From contig USGG01000024.1 in the NCBI GenBank assembly GCA_900554215.1, forward strand, positions 1-27,615: a DNA stretch of 27,615 bases, read 5' to 3'. Of this stretch, positions 1-7,351 are shown piece by piece (position 1 is the stretch's first letter; each line of letters begins with the position of its first letter). Below the pieces are notes generated by a model. It made no database searches and was not told the origin of the DNA. It saw only the letters and a list, made by a program, of their open reading frames with translations. Origin of the DNA: an uncultured Megasphaera sp. Its GTDB lineage: Bacteria; Bacillota; Negativicutes; Veillonellales; Megasphaeraceae. The position numbers and the translations under genes were made by a program.

Positions 1-247
1 AGCGGCAGTCGACAACCAGAGCCTTGCCGATGAATTGGCCGGCATCATACTGATCCAGCGTCGTGCCGCTGCCCAATACGTGGGCTGGCGGATCGGCGTG
101 GGTACCGACGTGCGTGCAGATGGAAATCTTCGTTTCTCTGAAACCATCTGTTTCACAGGTACTTACCGTCTGCAGGGACGGCTCTTCCGTTCCCGGAAAC
201 ACGGGCATATGCTCCCGTATGGTATGAGTCAAATCGATAACTTTCAC
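1..247 (-). CDS. Cyclase family protein (kynurenine formamidase-like), 3' end cut by window edge
   Basis: The N-terminal 82 residues of a cyclase/arylformamidase-fold protein (PF04199 type) are present; the rest lies beyond base 1. The start is a GTG at 247, preceded by AGGAGG nine bases upstream. The frame opens VKVIDLTHTIREHMPVFPG and carries the family's metal-binding signature HVGTHADPPAH at about residues 49-59, with the histidines and aspartate expected to hold Zn or Mn. Known members hydrolyse N-formylkynurenine or act as uncharacterised metal-dependent amidases; the substrate cannot be told from this fragment. It lies downstream of tpiA in the same direction but behind a strong terminator, so it is probably a separate transcription unit. 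The family call is secure; a specific KynB role is not. Confidence 0.85.
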   Translation of the reverse strand, partial: MKVIDLTHTIREHMPVFPGTEEPSLQTVSTCETDGFRETKISICTHVGTHADPPAHVLGSGTTLDQYDAGQFIGKALVVDCR

Positions 248-274
248 AATAAAACGCCTCCTTGCCCTATCTCG

Positions 275-299
275 TTAGTATACTATTCATCATACTATG
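275..299 (-). promoter_or_regulatory. Candidate promoter/operator of the cyclase gene
   Basis: Just upstream of the cyclase ribosome-binding site the minus strand has a TATACT -10-like hexamer inside a perfect 10-base palindrome TAGTATACTA (276-285). The heptamer ATAGTAT occurs twice in direct orientation, 12 bases apart. No good -35 is visible. This could be a regulated promoter, but the assignment is weak. Confidence 0.35.
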
Positions 300-308
300 A
301 AACGGCGC

Positions 309-346
309 AAAAAAATACCGCCGGCAGCGTTCTGCCAACGGTATTT
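309..346 (-). terminator. Rho-independent terminator after tpiA
   Basis: On the minus strand AAAATACCG pairs with CGGTATTTT, with an inner GGCAG/CTGCC helix, followed by a run of seven T. It sits 16 bases past the tpiA stop and ends the glycolytic cluster. Confidence 0.85.
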
Positions 347-361
347 TCGCGCGAAATGCGA

Positions 362-1123
362 TTATTTTACAACGGCGTTGCCGATAATAGCCATGAAATC
401 GTCGACCTTCAGGCTGGCGCCGCCGACGAGGCCGCCGTCAATATCGGGAGAGCCCGTCAATTCGGCGATGTTGCCGCCTTTTACGCTGCCGCCGTAGAGA
501 ACGGACACGCTGTCGGCAACGTCGGCGCTGTAGAGGGCAGCGATTTTCTTGCGGATGATGGAGCAAACTTCCTGAGCCTGAGCGGCCGTAGCCGTCTTGC
601 CCGTACCGATAGCCCAAATCGGTTCGTAGGCGATGACGACCTTCGCTAAGTCGTCGGCGCCGATGCCTTCGAGAGCCTTTTCAATCTGGCCTTCGATCCA
701 GGACTGCATAATGCCTTCTTCGCGCTGTTCCAGCGTTTCGCCGCAGCATACGATCGGCGTGAGGTTATGAGCCAAAGCGGCTTTCGTTTTCTTATTGACC
801 GTTTCATCTGTTTCATTGAAATACGTACGGCGTTCGGAATGGCCGATAATGACGTGGGTTACACCGATATCTACGAGCATAGCCGGAGATACTTCGCCGG
901 TAAAGGCGCCGCTTTCTTCCCAGTGCATATTCTGCGCGGCTACGTGAATCGGCGTACCTTTCGTCAATTCCACAGCCATCGGCAGGTACGGGAATACGGG
1001 AGCAACGACGACTTCGGCTTTGACGTCCTGCGATACGCGGCCGACGAGGCCCGTAATCGTTTCCTTGGCGTCCTTGCCCGTATGATTCATTTTCCAGTTG
1101 CCGGCAATAATAGTTTTTCTCAT
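362..1123 (-). CDS. tpiA: Triose-phosphate isomerase
   Basis: This 253-residue enzyme interconverts dihydroxyacetone phosphate and glyceraldehyde 3-phosphate in the cytoplasm, a step of glycolysis and gluconeogenesis. The length is normal for the family. The catalytic set is complete: Lys11 in GNWKMN, His95 in IIGHSERR, Glu167 in AYEPIWAIGTG, and the phosphate-binding GGSVKGGN and GGLVGGASL loops near the C-terminus. ATG at 1123 follows AGGAGGA with a seven-base spacer. It is the last gene of the gap-gpmI-cggR-pgk-tpiA series, 40 bases after the pgk stop with no terminator between, so co-transcription with pgk is likely. A strong terminator follows it. Confidence 0.98.
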   Translation of the reverse strand: MRKTIIAGNWKMNHTGKDAKETITGLVGRVSQDVKAEVVVAPVFPYLPMAVELTKGTPIHVAAQNMHWEESGAFTGEVSPAMLVDIGVTHVIIGHSERRTYFNETDETVNKKTKAALAHNLTPIVCCGETLEQREEGIMQSWIEGQIEKALEGIGADDLAKVVIAYEPIWAIGTGKTATAAQAQEVCSIIRKKIAALYSADVADSVSVLYGGSVKGGNIAELTGSPDIDGGLVGGASLKVDDFMAIIGNAVVK

Positions 1124-1163
1124 GAGAGCATCCTCCTGTCTGAAATGTAATATAAATGGTATA

Positions 1164-2345
1164 TTATTTATCGCTCAGCGATTCAACGCCGGGCAGTTTC
1201 TTGCCTTCAAGATATTCCAGGGACGCGCCGCCGCCGGTGGAAATATGGCTTATCTGATCGGAAAGGCCCGTCTTGTTGACAGCCGATACGGAGTCGCCGC
1301 CGCCGACGATAGATACGGCATCCGAAGCAGCTACGGCTTTCGCAACGGCTTCCGTACCCTTAGCGTAGTTTTCCATTTCAAATACGCCCATGGGACCGTT
1401 CCAGACGATGAGCTTCATAGCCGCCAATTCGGTAGCAAACAGTTCCTGCGTCTTCGTACCTACGTCGAGGATCATCCAGTCGGCCGGCACGTCGGCAACG
1501 TCTACGACCTTGTGGTCGGCGTCGTTGTCAAAGGCGGCCGCTACCATGACGTCGACGGGAAGGAGGAGCTTCGTTCCCTGTTCTTTAGCCTGGGCGATGA
1601 GGCTCTTCGCCAGATCGATTTTATCGGCTTCGACGAGGGATTTGCCGATGCCGTAGCCCTGAGCAGCCAGGAAGGTATTGGCCATGCCGCCGCCGATGAT
1701 CATGAGGTCGACCTTCGGCAGGAGATTGGAAATGACTTCGATTTTATCGGAAACCTTCGCGCCGCCGATAATAGCCGCAAAGGGATGGGCCGGATTGTCT
1801 ACGGCGCCGCCGATGAAGCGGATTTCCTTTTCCAGCAGGAAGCCTGCAGCCATGGGCAGGTACGCCGTAATGCCGGCAACGGAGGCATGCGCCCGGTGGC
1901 AGCAGCCGAAGGCGTCGTTTACGCCGACTTCAGCCAATTCGGCGAGCTGGCGGGAAAATTCGGGATCGTTCTTTTCTTCTTCCTTATGATAGCGAAGGTT
2001 TTCGAGAAGCAGGACTTCGCCGGGCTGGAGCGCTTCGGCCATGGCTTTCGTTTCCGGGCCGACGCAGTCCGGAGCAAATTTTACGGGGATTCCCAGTAAT
2101 TCGGAAAGGCGTTCGGCAACGGGTTTCAGCGAATACTTGGGAACGGCTTCTCCCTTCGGACGGCCGAGATGGCTGGCCAGGATGACTGCCGCGTGATGGT
2201 CGAGCAGATACTTAATCGTCGGCAGCGTTTTCTGGATGCGCGTGTCGTCCGTAATACGGCAGTCGCCGTCGAGGGGCACGTTGAAGTCCGCTCTGACGAA
2301 TACCCGTTTGTTGTCCACTGTAATATCTGTAATTGTCTGTTTCAT
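1164..2345 (-). CDS. pgk: Phosphoglycerate kinase
   Basis: This enzyme transfers the acyl phosphate of 1,3-bisphosphoglycerate to ADP, the first ATP-yielding step of lower glycolysis. The 393 residues match the family's usual size. Visible signatures are the substrate-binding RADFNVPLDGD and LASHLGRPKGE near the N-terminus, NDAFGCCHRAHASVAGI, and the nucleotide-side GGGDSVSAVNKTG and HISTGGGASLEYLEGK near the C-terminus. The frame is open a further 11 codons upstream, but GGAGGAGG lies eight bases before the ATG at 2345 (protein begins MKQTITDITV), which decides the start. It lies between cggR (75 bases upstream) and tpiA (40 bases downstream). The cggR-pgk gap holds two inverted repeats described separately, so pgk-tpiA may have its own control. 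Confidence 0.98.
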   Translation of the reverse strand: MKQTITDITVDNKRVFVRADFNVPLDGDCRITDDTRIQKTLPTIKYLLDHHAAVILASHLGRPKGEAVPKYSLKPVAERLSELLGIPVKFAPDCVGPETKAMAEALQPGEVLLLENLRYHKEEEKNDPEFSRQLAELAEVGVNDAFGCCHRAHASVAGITAYLPMAAGFLLEKEIRFIGGAVDNPAHPFAAIIGGAKVSDKIEVISNLLPKVDLMIIGGGMANTFLAAQGYGIGKSLVEADKIDLAKSLIAQAKEQGTKLLLPVDVMVAAAFDNDADHKVVDVADVPADWMILDVGTKTQELFATELAAMKLIVWNGPMGVFEMENYAKGTEAVAKAVAASDAVSIVGGGDSVSAVNKTGLSDQISHISTGGGASLEYLEGKKLPGVESLSDK

Positions 2346-2420
2346 GGAAAAATCCTCCTCCATATCGTAACGATACATATATACTCGTCAGCGTCCCGTA
2401 GACGCTGGAAAAACCTCGTA
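2346..2420 (-). promoter_or_regulatory. cggR-pgk spacer with two inverted repeats
   Basis: The 75-base spacer contains a 7-bp inverted repeat CAGCGTC/GACGCTG with a five-base loop (2389-2407). Its right side, read on the minus strand, includes CGGGAC, the half-site core of the Bacillus CggR operator. Nearer pgk is a perfect TATCGT-A-ACGATA repeat (2363-2375), next to a TATATA -10-like element and just before the ribosome-binding site. Neither repeat has the T-run of a terminator. These may be operators or leader hairpins for pgk-tpiA. Confidence 0.45.
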
Positions 2421-3443
2421 TTAAATCATCTTCATCATTTTTTCCGCCGCGCCTTCGTCCGTCACGAGGATGCCCGTCCGGCACGTGCGCATGACGGCTA
2501 CGATCGCCTCGGCCTTGCTCGCTCCGCCGGCCACGGCGATGACGTGGGGATGATGCTTTATATCTTTCAAGGAAATGCCGATGTTGTTGCTGCCGTACAG
2601 GATGCGCCCGTCCAGGCTGCAGTAACAGCCCAGCGATTCGCCGCGGGCCCCCAGCGTTTCCAGGGTCTGCCGCTGATGGTCCGTCATGCCCCGCTGCTTG
2701 GCCATCTTATCGGCGCGGCCGATGCCGAAGACGACGACCTGGGCCTGGGAAGTCATAGCGACATTTTCCCTAGCCTGGGCGTCTGACTCGAACATCAGCC
2801 GCAGGGCCGATTCGCTTACGCCTTCGGGCAGGTGAATCATGCGGTACGAGCTGTGCGTCTTAGCGGCGACAGCAGCTGCAATATAGTTTGCCTGAAACTC
2901 CACGTGGTTCCCCATGCTGCCGCGGGCCGGCAGTATGGTCGCGCCGGCATTGCTTTCCGGAAGCATACGGGCGATTTCCGCCATGGTCGAGCCGCCGCTG
3001 ATGGCCACGATGCTGACGCTGCCGAGCAAATCGTTAAGCAGCAGCGCGCCCTTGCGCCCCAGCTCCTCACAGGCCGTTTTATCCGTATCGCTGTCTCCGG
3101 GAACAATGTACACGTTCTTCAAGCCCAAGGCCTGCCGTATCTGCCGCTGCATATCGTCTAAATTGTTCAAGCGCAGGAAGCACTCCAATAAGTCCGGCAT
3201 GAGGGCCTTTCCTTCCGGCTCCATGGAAATTCCCATCGTCGTAAACCGTACCAGCCCGCTGCGCCGGAGCACGTCCACATGGGAGCGCACCACCCGTTCG
3301 GACAGCCCCGACAAGCCGGCCAGGGTGCGCCGTCCTACCGGTTCTGCGTCGGAAATATGACGCAGCAGCAAATATCGTTCTTTAATCGTCCCCATGATAT
3401 CAGGCGCGATTTTTTGAAAGATACTGAGCGTGTCTTGTTCCAT
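2421..3443 (-). CDS. cggR: Central glycolytic genes regulator, SorC/CggR family
   Basis: This is a 340-residue transcription factor, the same length as Bacillus CggR. The N-terminal 90 residues form a winged-helix DNA-binding region (IKERYLLLRHIS, then LSERVVRSHVDVLRRSGLV). The remainder is the SorC-type sugar-phosphate sensor, with YIVPGDSDTD, ISGGSTMAEIA, ARGSMGNHVEFQAN, VVFGIGRADKMAKQRG and the C-terminal IAVAGGASKAEAI and LVTDEGAA motifs closely like CggR. In Bacillus, CggR represses the gapA operon and fructose-1,6-bisphosphate relieves this; the same role here is inferred. The open frame extends 27 codons further, but GGAGG five bases before ATG 3443 sets the start. Unlike Bacillus, where cggR is first in its operon, here it lies between gpmI and pgk. 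Confidence 0.93.
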   Translation of the reverse strand: MEQDTLSIFQKIAPDIMGTIKERYLLLRHISDAEPVGRRTLAGLSGLSERVVRSHVDVLRRSGLVRFTTMGISMEPEGKALMPDLLECFLRLNNLDDMQRQIRQALGLKNVYIVPGDSDTDKTACEELGRKGALLLNDLLGSVSIVAISGGSTMAEIARMLPESNAGATILPARGSMGNHVEFQANYIAAAVAAKTHSSYRMIHLPEGVSESALRLMFESDAQARENVAMTSQAQVVVFGIGRADKMAKQRGMTDHQRQTLETLGARGESLGCYCSLDGRILYGSNNIGISLKDIKHHPHVIAVAGGASKAEAIVAVMRTCRTGILVTDEGAAEKMMKMI

Positions 3444-3505
3444 CTTTACCTCCATTAAAGACATTTGCTGTTTCGCCGATACAACGACCGTGTTCATCGG
3501 CGGCA

Positions 3506-5029
3506 TCAAAGGTCGATCAAGCATTTTCCCGTCATATCGGCGGGAATGGCCATGCCGGCCATCGTCAGCAGCGTCGGCGCGACGTCGGCTAAAATGCCGT
3601 CGTGCAGCTTGGCGTGCTTATAAGTTTCGCTGACTAAAATGCACGGCACGTGGTTCGTCGTATGGGCCGTATAGGGCGAGCCCGTTTCCGGATCAGCCAT
3701 CTGTTCCGCATTGCCGTGATCGGCGATGATAAGCAGCTGGCCGTCGACAGTCTTCAGGGCGTCTACGATGCGGCCGATGCACGTATCGACGGTTTCCACC
3801 GCTTTGACGGCGGCTTCAAACACGCCCGTATGGCCTACCATGTCGGCGTTGGCAAAGTTGAGCATGATCATGTCGTATTCGCCGCTTTCAATCCGTTCGA
3901 CGACCTTATCCGTGACGATGGGCGCATTCATTTCCGGCTGCAGGTCGTACGTAGCGACCTTCGGCGACGGCACGAGAATTCGGTCTTCGCCGGCGTTGGG
4001 CGTTTCTTCGCCGCCGTTGAAGAAATACGTCACATGGGCGTATTTTTCCGTTTCGGCAATGCGCAGCTGCGTCTTGCCGGCCTTGGCCAGCACTTCGCCC
4101 AGCGTATTGGCTATCGTTTCCTTATCATATACGACGTGGACCGGCAAATCGTCTTCATAGCGGGTCATCGTAGCGAAGTACACGTCTAATTTCTTCGGCC
4201 GGTCAAAGCCGTCGAAATCGTCGCAGACAAAAGCCGTCGTAAGCTGGCGGGCCCGGTCGGGGCGGAAGTTGAAGAATACCACGCTGTCGCCGTCTTCTAC
4301 AGGATGTTTATGAATAACCGTCGGAACGACGAATTCGTCGGATACGTCGGCGGCGTAGGAATGCTTCAGGCACGTCTGCGCGTCCGGTTCTTCATGGCCC
4401 TGGCCCAACGCGACGGCATGGTACGCCTTTTCTACCCGGTCCCAGCGCTTGTCGCGGTCCATGGCGTAATACCGGCCGCTGATCGTCGCGATTTCGCCGA
4501 CGCCCAGCTCGGCGCATTTATCTTCTAATTCCTGCAAGTATTCGCCGGCGCTGCGGGGCAGCACGTCGCGGCCGTCGAGAAAAGCATGGACATATACCTT
4601 GCGGAGGCCGTACCGTCTGGCCATTTCCAGCAGGCCGAACAAATGCTGCTCGCTGCTGTGCACGCCGCCCGGCGATACGAGGCCCAGCAGATGCAGGGCC
4701 GAATCGTGTTTCCTGACGTTTTCCATGGCTTCGACAAGAGCGGGCTTTTCAAAAAACGCGCCTTCGCGGATATCCTTGGTGATCTTTGTCAGGGCCTGAT
4801 AGACGATGCGGCCGGCGCCGATATTCAGATGGCCAACTTCGGAGTTGCCGATCTGGCCGTCAGGCAGGCCTACGTCTTCGCCCGACGCACCTAAGTGAGC
4901 GTGGGGATATTCCTTCCAGAGAGCCGGCAGGACCTTTAAATCGGCCTGCGCCACGGCGTTGTCCTTTTGGATATCGCTGCAGCCGAATCCATCCATAATC
5001 ACCAGCATTACAGGTTTCTTTTTTGTCAT
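3506..5029 (-). CDS. gpmI: 2,3-bisphosphoglycerate-independent phosphoglycerate mutase
   Basis: This enzyme converts 3-phosphoglycerate to 2-phosphoglycerate by a cofactor-independent, metal-dependent phosphoserine route. At 507 residues it is typical of the family. Asp13 in VIMDGFG is a metal ligand and Ser63 in GQIGNSEVGHLNIGAGR is the nucleophile. HAFLDGRDVLP, ISGRYYAMDRDKRWDR, FFNFRPDRARQLT, MLNFANADMVGHTG and IIADHGNAEQM are the usual substrate and metal segments. ATG 5029 follows AAGGAGAT with a good spacer. It sits between gap (upstream, behind a hairpin terminator) and cggR (62 bases downstream). The gpmI-cggR gap contains a GCCGAT/ATCGGC repeat of unknown role. Enolase, the next step, is not in the window. 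Confidence 0.98.
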   Translation of the reverse strand: MTKKKPVMLVIMDGFGCSDIQKDNAVAQADLKVLPALWKEYPHAHLGASGEDVGLPDGQIGNSEVGHLNIGAGRIVYQALTKITKDIREGAFFEKPALVEAMENVRKHDSALHLLGLVSPGGVHSSEQHLFGLLEMARRYGLRKVYVHAFLDGRDVLPRSAGEYLQELEDKCAELGVGEIATISGRYYAMDRDKRWDRVEKAYHAVALGQGHEEPDAQTCLKHSYAADVSDEFVVPTVIHKHPVEDGDSVVFFNFRPDRARQLTTAFVCDDFDGFDRPKKLDVYFATMTRYEDDLPVHVVYDKETIANTLGEVLAKAGKTQLRIAETEKYAHVTYFFNGGEETPNAGEDRILVPSPKVATYDLQPEMNAPIVTDKVVERIESGEYDMIMLNFANADMVGHTGVFEAAVKAVETVDTCIGRIVDALKTVDGQLLIIADHGNAEQMADPETGSPYTAHTTNHVPCILVSETYKHAKLHDGILADVAPTLLTMAGMAIPADMTGKCLIDL

Positions 5030-5074
5030 ATACTTCTATCTCCTTCTTTACCTTTACAGCCCGGCTGTGAAGAA

Positions 5075-5108
5075 AAGAAAAAGCAGGGAAATTCGCAATC
5101 CCTGCCTT
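5075..5108 (-). terminator. Hairpin terminator between gap and gpmI
   Basis: On the minus strand GCAGGGA and TCCCTGC form a 7-bp stem (5083-5105), followed by TTTTTCTTTT. It would end or attenuate gap transcription before gpmI, allowing more gap than gpmI message. Confidence 0.75.
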
Positions 5109-5185
5109 TTCATTGTATTTCTATTTCGGTCTTGAATATTTGTAACGGGAGGCTGTTTACCCGTTGGGAAATGCGTCGCTACAAA

Positions 5186-6214
5186 TTAGTTTTTGCTGTT
5201 GTAGTCGTTCATGACGGCAATGAGGTCGAGAACCTTGTTGGAATAGCCGATTTCGTTGTCATACCAGGAAACGACTTTTACGAATGTATCTGTCAAAGCG
5301 ATGCCGGCTTTCGCGTCGAAAATAGACGTGAGCGTGCAGCCGAGGAAGTCCGACGATACGACGGCGTCTTCCGTGTAGCCGAGGATGCCTTTCAGTTCGC
5401 CTTCGGAAGCTTTCTTCATAGCGGCGCAGATTTCATCGTACGTAGCCGGTTTTGCCAGGTTGACCGTAAGGTCGACAACGGAAACGTCCAGCGTCGGAAC
5501 GCGCATGGACATGCCTGTCAATTTGCCGTTCAATTCAGGAATAACTTTGCCTACGGCTTTCGCTGCGCCCGTGGAGGACGGAATGATGTTGCCGGCTGCA
5601 GCACGGCCGCCGCGCCAGTCTTTCAGGGACGGGCCGTCGACAGTTTTCTGCGTAGCCGTCGTGGAATGTACCGTCGTCATGAGGCCTTCTTTAACGCCGA
5701 ACGCGTCGTTGAGGACCTTGGCGATCGGAGCCAAGCAGTTTGTCGTGCAGGAAGCGTTGGAAACGATCGTCTGGCCTTTGTATGTATCGGTGTTTACGCC
5801 GCATACGAACATATCAGCCTGACGGCCGTCTTCGCCCTGTTTGGAAGGAGCGGACAGAACGACGTATTTAGCGCCGGCCTGGAGGTGTTTTTCAGCCAAA
5901 TCCATGGTGAGGAAGCGGCCTGTCGATTCGACGACGTATTCAGCGCCGACTTCGTCCCATTTGAGGTTTGCCGGATCCATTTCAGCCGTTACGCGGATAG
6001 CTTTGCCGTTTACGATAAGGCGGCTGTTTTCAACGTCGGCTTCAATCGTGCCGTCGAACTGGCCATGCATCGTGTCATATTTGAGCATGTATGCCATGTA
6101 GTCTACAGGGCAGAGGTCGTTGATGCCTACGATTTCGATATCGTCGCGAGTCTGGGCAGCGCGGAAAACAAAGCGTCCAATACGGCCAAAACCATTAATA
6201 CCAACTTTAATCAT
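5186..6214 (-). CDS. gap: Glyceraldehyde-3-phosphate dehydrogenase (NAD-type)
   Basis: This enzyme oxidatively phosphorylates glyceraldehyde 3-phosphate to 1,3-bisphosphoglycerate with NAD. The 342 residues begin with the Rossmann motif IKVGINGFGRIGR, and Asp33 in GINDL fits NAD preference. Cys156 in SNASCTTNCLAP is the catalytic thiol and the partner histidine is in TTVHSTTATQ. The stretch TTATQKTVDGPSLKDWRGGR and the following IIPSSTGAAKAVGKV are of the kind seen in enterobacterial GapA and eukaryotic cytosolic enzymes, not the TNDQ form of Bacillus and Clostridium. ATG 6214 follows AAGGAG. The gene has its own promoter region and a terminator after it, so it is at least partly monocistronic ahead of gpmI. 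The glycolytic direction is inferred from the neighbours. Confidence 0.97.
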   Translation of the reverse strand: MIKVGINGFGRIGRFVFRAAQTRDDIEIVGINDLCPVDYMAYMLKYDTMHGQFDGTIEADVENSRLIVNGKAIRVTAEMDPANLKWDEVGAEYVVESTGRFLTMDLAEKHLQAGAKYVVLSAPSKQGEDGRQADMFVCGVNTDTYKGQTIVSNASCTTNCLAPIAKVLNDAFGVKEGLMTTVHSTTATQKTVDGPSLKDWRGGRAAAGNIIPSSTGAAKAVGKVIPELNGKLTGMSMRVPTLDVSVVDLTVNLAKPATYDEICAAMKKASEGELKGILGYTEDAVVSSDFLGCTLTSIFDAKAGIALTDTFVKVVSWYDNEIGYSNKVLDLIAVMNDYNSKN

Positions 6215-6282
6215 TGTCGATACACTCCTTTTTACAAAACCTATTCAAATTGACTAACTCGTTTAATTCACCTTACACCCAT

Positions 6283-6333
6283 AGTATGCCACACTGGGTA
6301 CATTTTTGCAATAGCTTGGGCGAAATTTGTCCC
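6283..6333 (-). promoter_or_regulatory. gap promoter with upstream inverted repeat, candidate CggR site
   Basis: On the minus strand TTGCAA (6306-6311) lies 17 bases from CATACT (6283-6288), with a possible alternative -10, TACTAT, overlapping it. Six bases upstream of the -35 is the imperfect palindrome GGGCGAAATTTGTCCC (6318-6333), which on the minus strand contains CGGGAC. The upstream position would suit an activator or roadblock site better than classical repression. Binding by CggR is inferred only from this core. Confidence 0.45.
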
Positions 6334-6352
6334 GATATTTTTTTCACCGTAA

Positions 6353-7108
6353 TTATTGCAGCCCAGCCCTGGCCGCCACCAAGCCAACATACTCTTTTAT
6401 CGCCAGGCAGGAATCGGCCAGCACGCTGGCCTGGGGAACAAAGGAATAGAGAGATATTCCCGTTCCGGCGCGGTAATCGCAAGGATACGGCGTGATGTCC
6501 AGGCCTTCGCGGCGGAACAAATAGGCCGCCCGCTCCATATGAAAGGCACTGGTCACGACGATAGGGCGACGCCAGCCGTTGGCCTCGCAGATGGCCTTGG
6601 AAAAAGCGGCGTTCTCCGCCGTATTACGGCTCTCTTCATCAGTATAAATCATAGATTCCGCCGCACCCAGGGACAGCAGCATGCGCCTGGCGACGGCGCT
6701 CTCGCTGGCGTCGTCCGGCAGCACCTTCCCGCCTGACAGCAGCAGCGGAAGGCCGAGGGCGCGATGAAGGCGCAGGGCCGTTAAAAACCGATTGGCCGCA
6801 GCGCCGCTCAGCTGTCCTTCTCCATCTACATCGGGCACGCCGGCTAGCACTCCGCCGCCCAGCATAATAATGACGTCGCCGTCCAGCGCCTGCGCCGCAG
6901 GCTGTTCATACTCCTGTTCCAAGGGCCGCAGCAGCCAATTAGACACCGGCGCAATCGACAGGGCGTACAATACGAGAACGACGGCGGCCAGCCATTTGAC
7001 GCCTGCCGACCGGCGGCGCCGCTGATACGCAACAAGAAACCCCAGGGCTAGGACAATGCCGCCCAGCGGTAGCAGCCACGAATATATCCATTTGACAATA
7101 TATAACAA
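6353..7108 (-). CDS. YdcF/SanA/ElyC-like DUF218 membrane protein
   Basis: This 251-residue protein has two N-terminal membrane segments (about 8-28 and 36-55), the first followed by the basic YQRRRRSAG stretch, then a DUF218 domain facing the extracytoplasmic side. DUF218 features are VIIMLGGGV, SGAAANRFLTALRLHR, LLLSGGKV, the acidic ESRNTAENA loop and VVTSAFHMERAAYLFRREG. Relatives in enterobacteria (ElyC, SanA) affect envelope integrity and undecaprenyl-carrier metabolism; the biochemical activity is unsettled. The start is a TTG at 7108, preceded by AAGGGGA; no in-frame ATG gives the first membrane helix. It is transcribed toward gap, and its promoter has three 11-base repeats. ElyC-type function is possible but not shown. 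Confidence 0.82.
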   Translation of the reverse strand: MLYIVKWIYSWLLPLGGIVLALGFLVAYQRRRRSAGVKWLAAVVLVLYALSIAPVSNWLLRPLEQEYEQPAAQALDGDVIIMLGGGVLAGVPDVDGEGQLSGAAANRFLTALRLHRALGLPLLLSGGKVLPDDASESAVARRMLLSLGAAESMIYTDEESRNTAENAAFSKAICEANGWRRPIVVTSAFHMERAAYLFRREGLDITPYPCDYRAGTGISLYSFVPQASVLADSCLAIKEYVGLVAARAGLQ

Positions 7109-7163
7109 AGGGCCGTCCCCTTTCTTTGAAGCCTCTTATTAGAATACTCTTTTTAACACATTT

Positions 7164-7208
7164 ATTATAGCATAAATTACGTATTTTTCCCGTAAAACCT
7201 CCGTAAAA
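7164..7208 (-). promoter_or_regulatory. Promoter of the YdcF-like gene with three 11-base repeats
   Basis: An extended -10, TGCTATAAT (TATAAT at 7164-7169), lacks a good -35. Instead three consecutive 11-base units precede it on the minus strand: TTTTACGGAGG, TTTTACGGGAA and AAATACGTAAT (7176-7208). Repeats with a helical-turn period in place of a -35 are the usual arrangement for activation by OmpR/PhoB-class response regulators. The regulator is unknown. Confidence 0.55.
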
Positions 7209-7310
7209 ACCAACACATTTTCTGCAACTAGTATATATTTTATTTGCAAATCTTTCAAGACTCTTTGCCGTCTACGCTTTCTGTTTCGCCGCCTTATCAA
7301 AAATAAAGAA

Positions 7311-7339
7311 TTGTCAGAACCCATAGGGTATGATATACT
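7311..7339 (+). promoter_or_regulatory. Sigma-A promoter of ssrA
   Basis: TTGTCA (7311-7316), a 17-base spacer and TATACT (7334-7339) lie 12 bases before the mature tmRNA 5' end. A short leader removed by processing is implied. Confidence 0.85.
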
Positions 7340-7351
7340 ATATGAATCCAT

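Noticed and set aside
345..356. Palindrome TTTCGCGCGAAA after tpiA, similar to the PFOR leader palindrome
   Set aside because: It has a different centre (CGCG versus CG spacing) and lies at the end of a gene beside a terminator, so there is no reason to treat it as the same operator.
7139..7351. A 70-codon minus-strand open frame in the ssrA/YdcF-like spacer
   Set aside because: It has no ribosome-binding site, overlaps two promoters and the repeat array, and has an arginine-rich, family-less translation.
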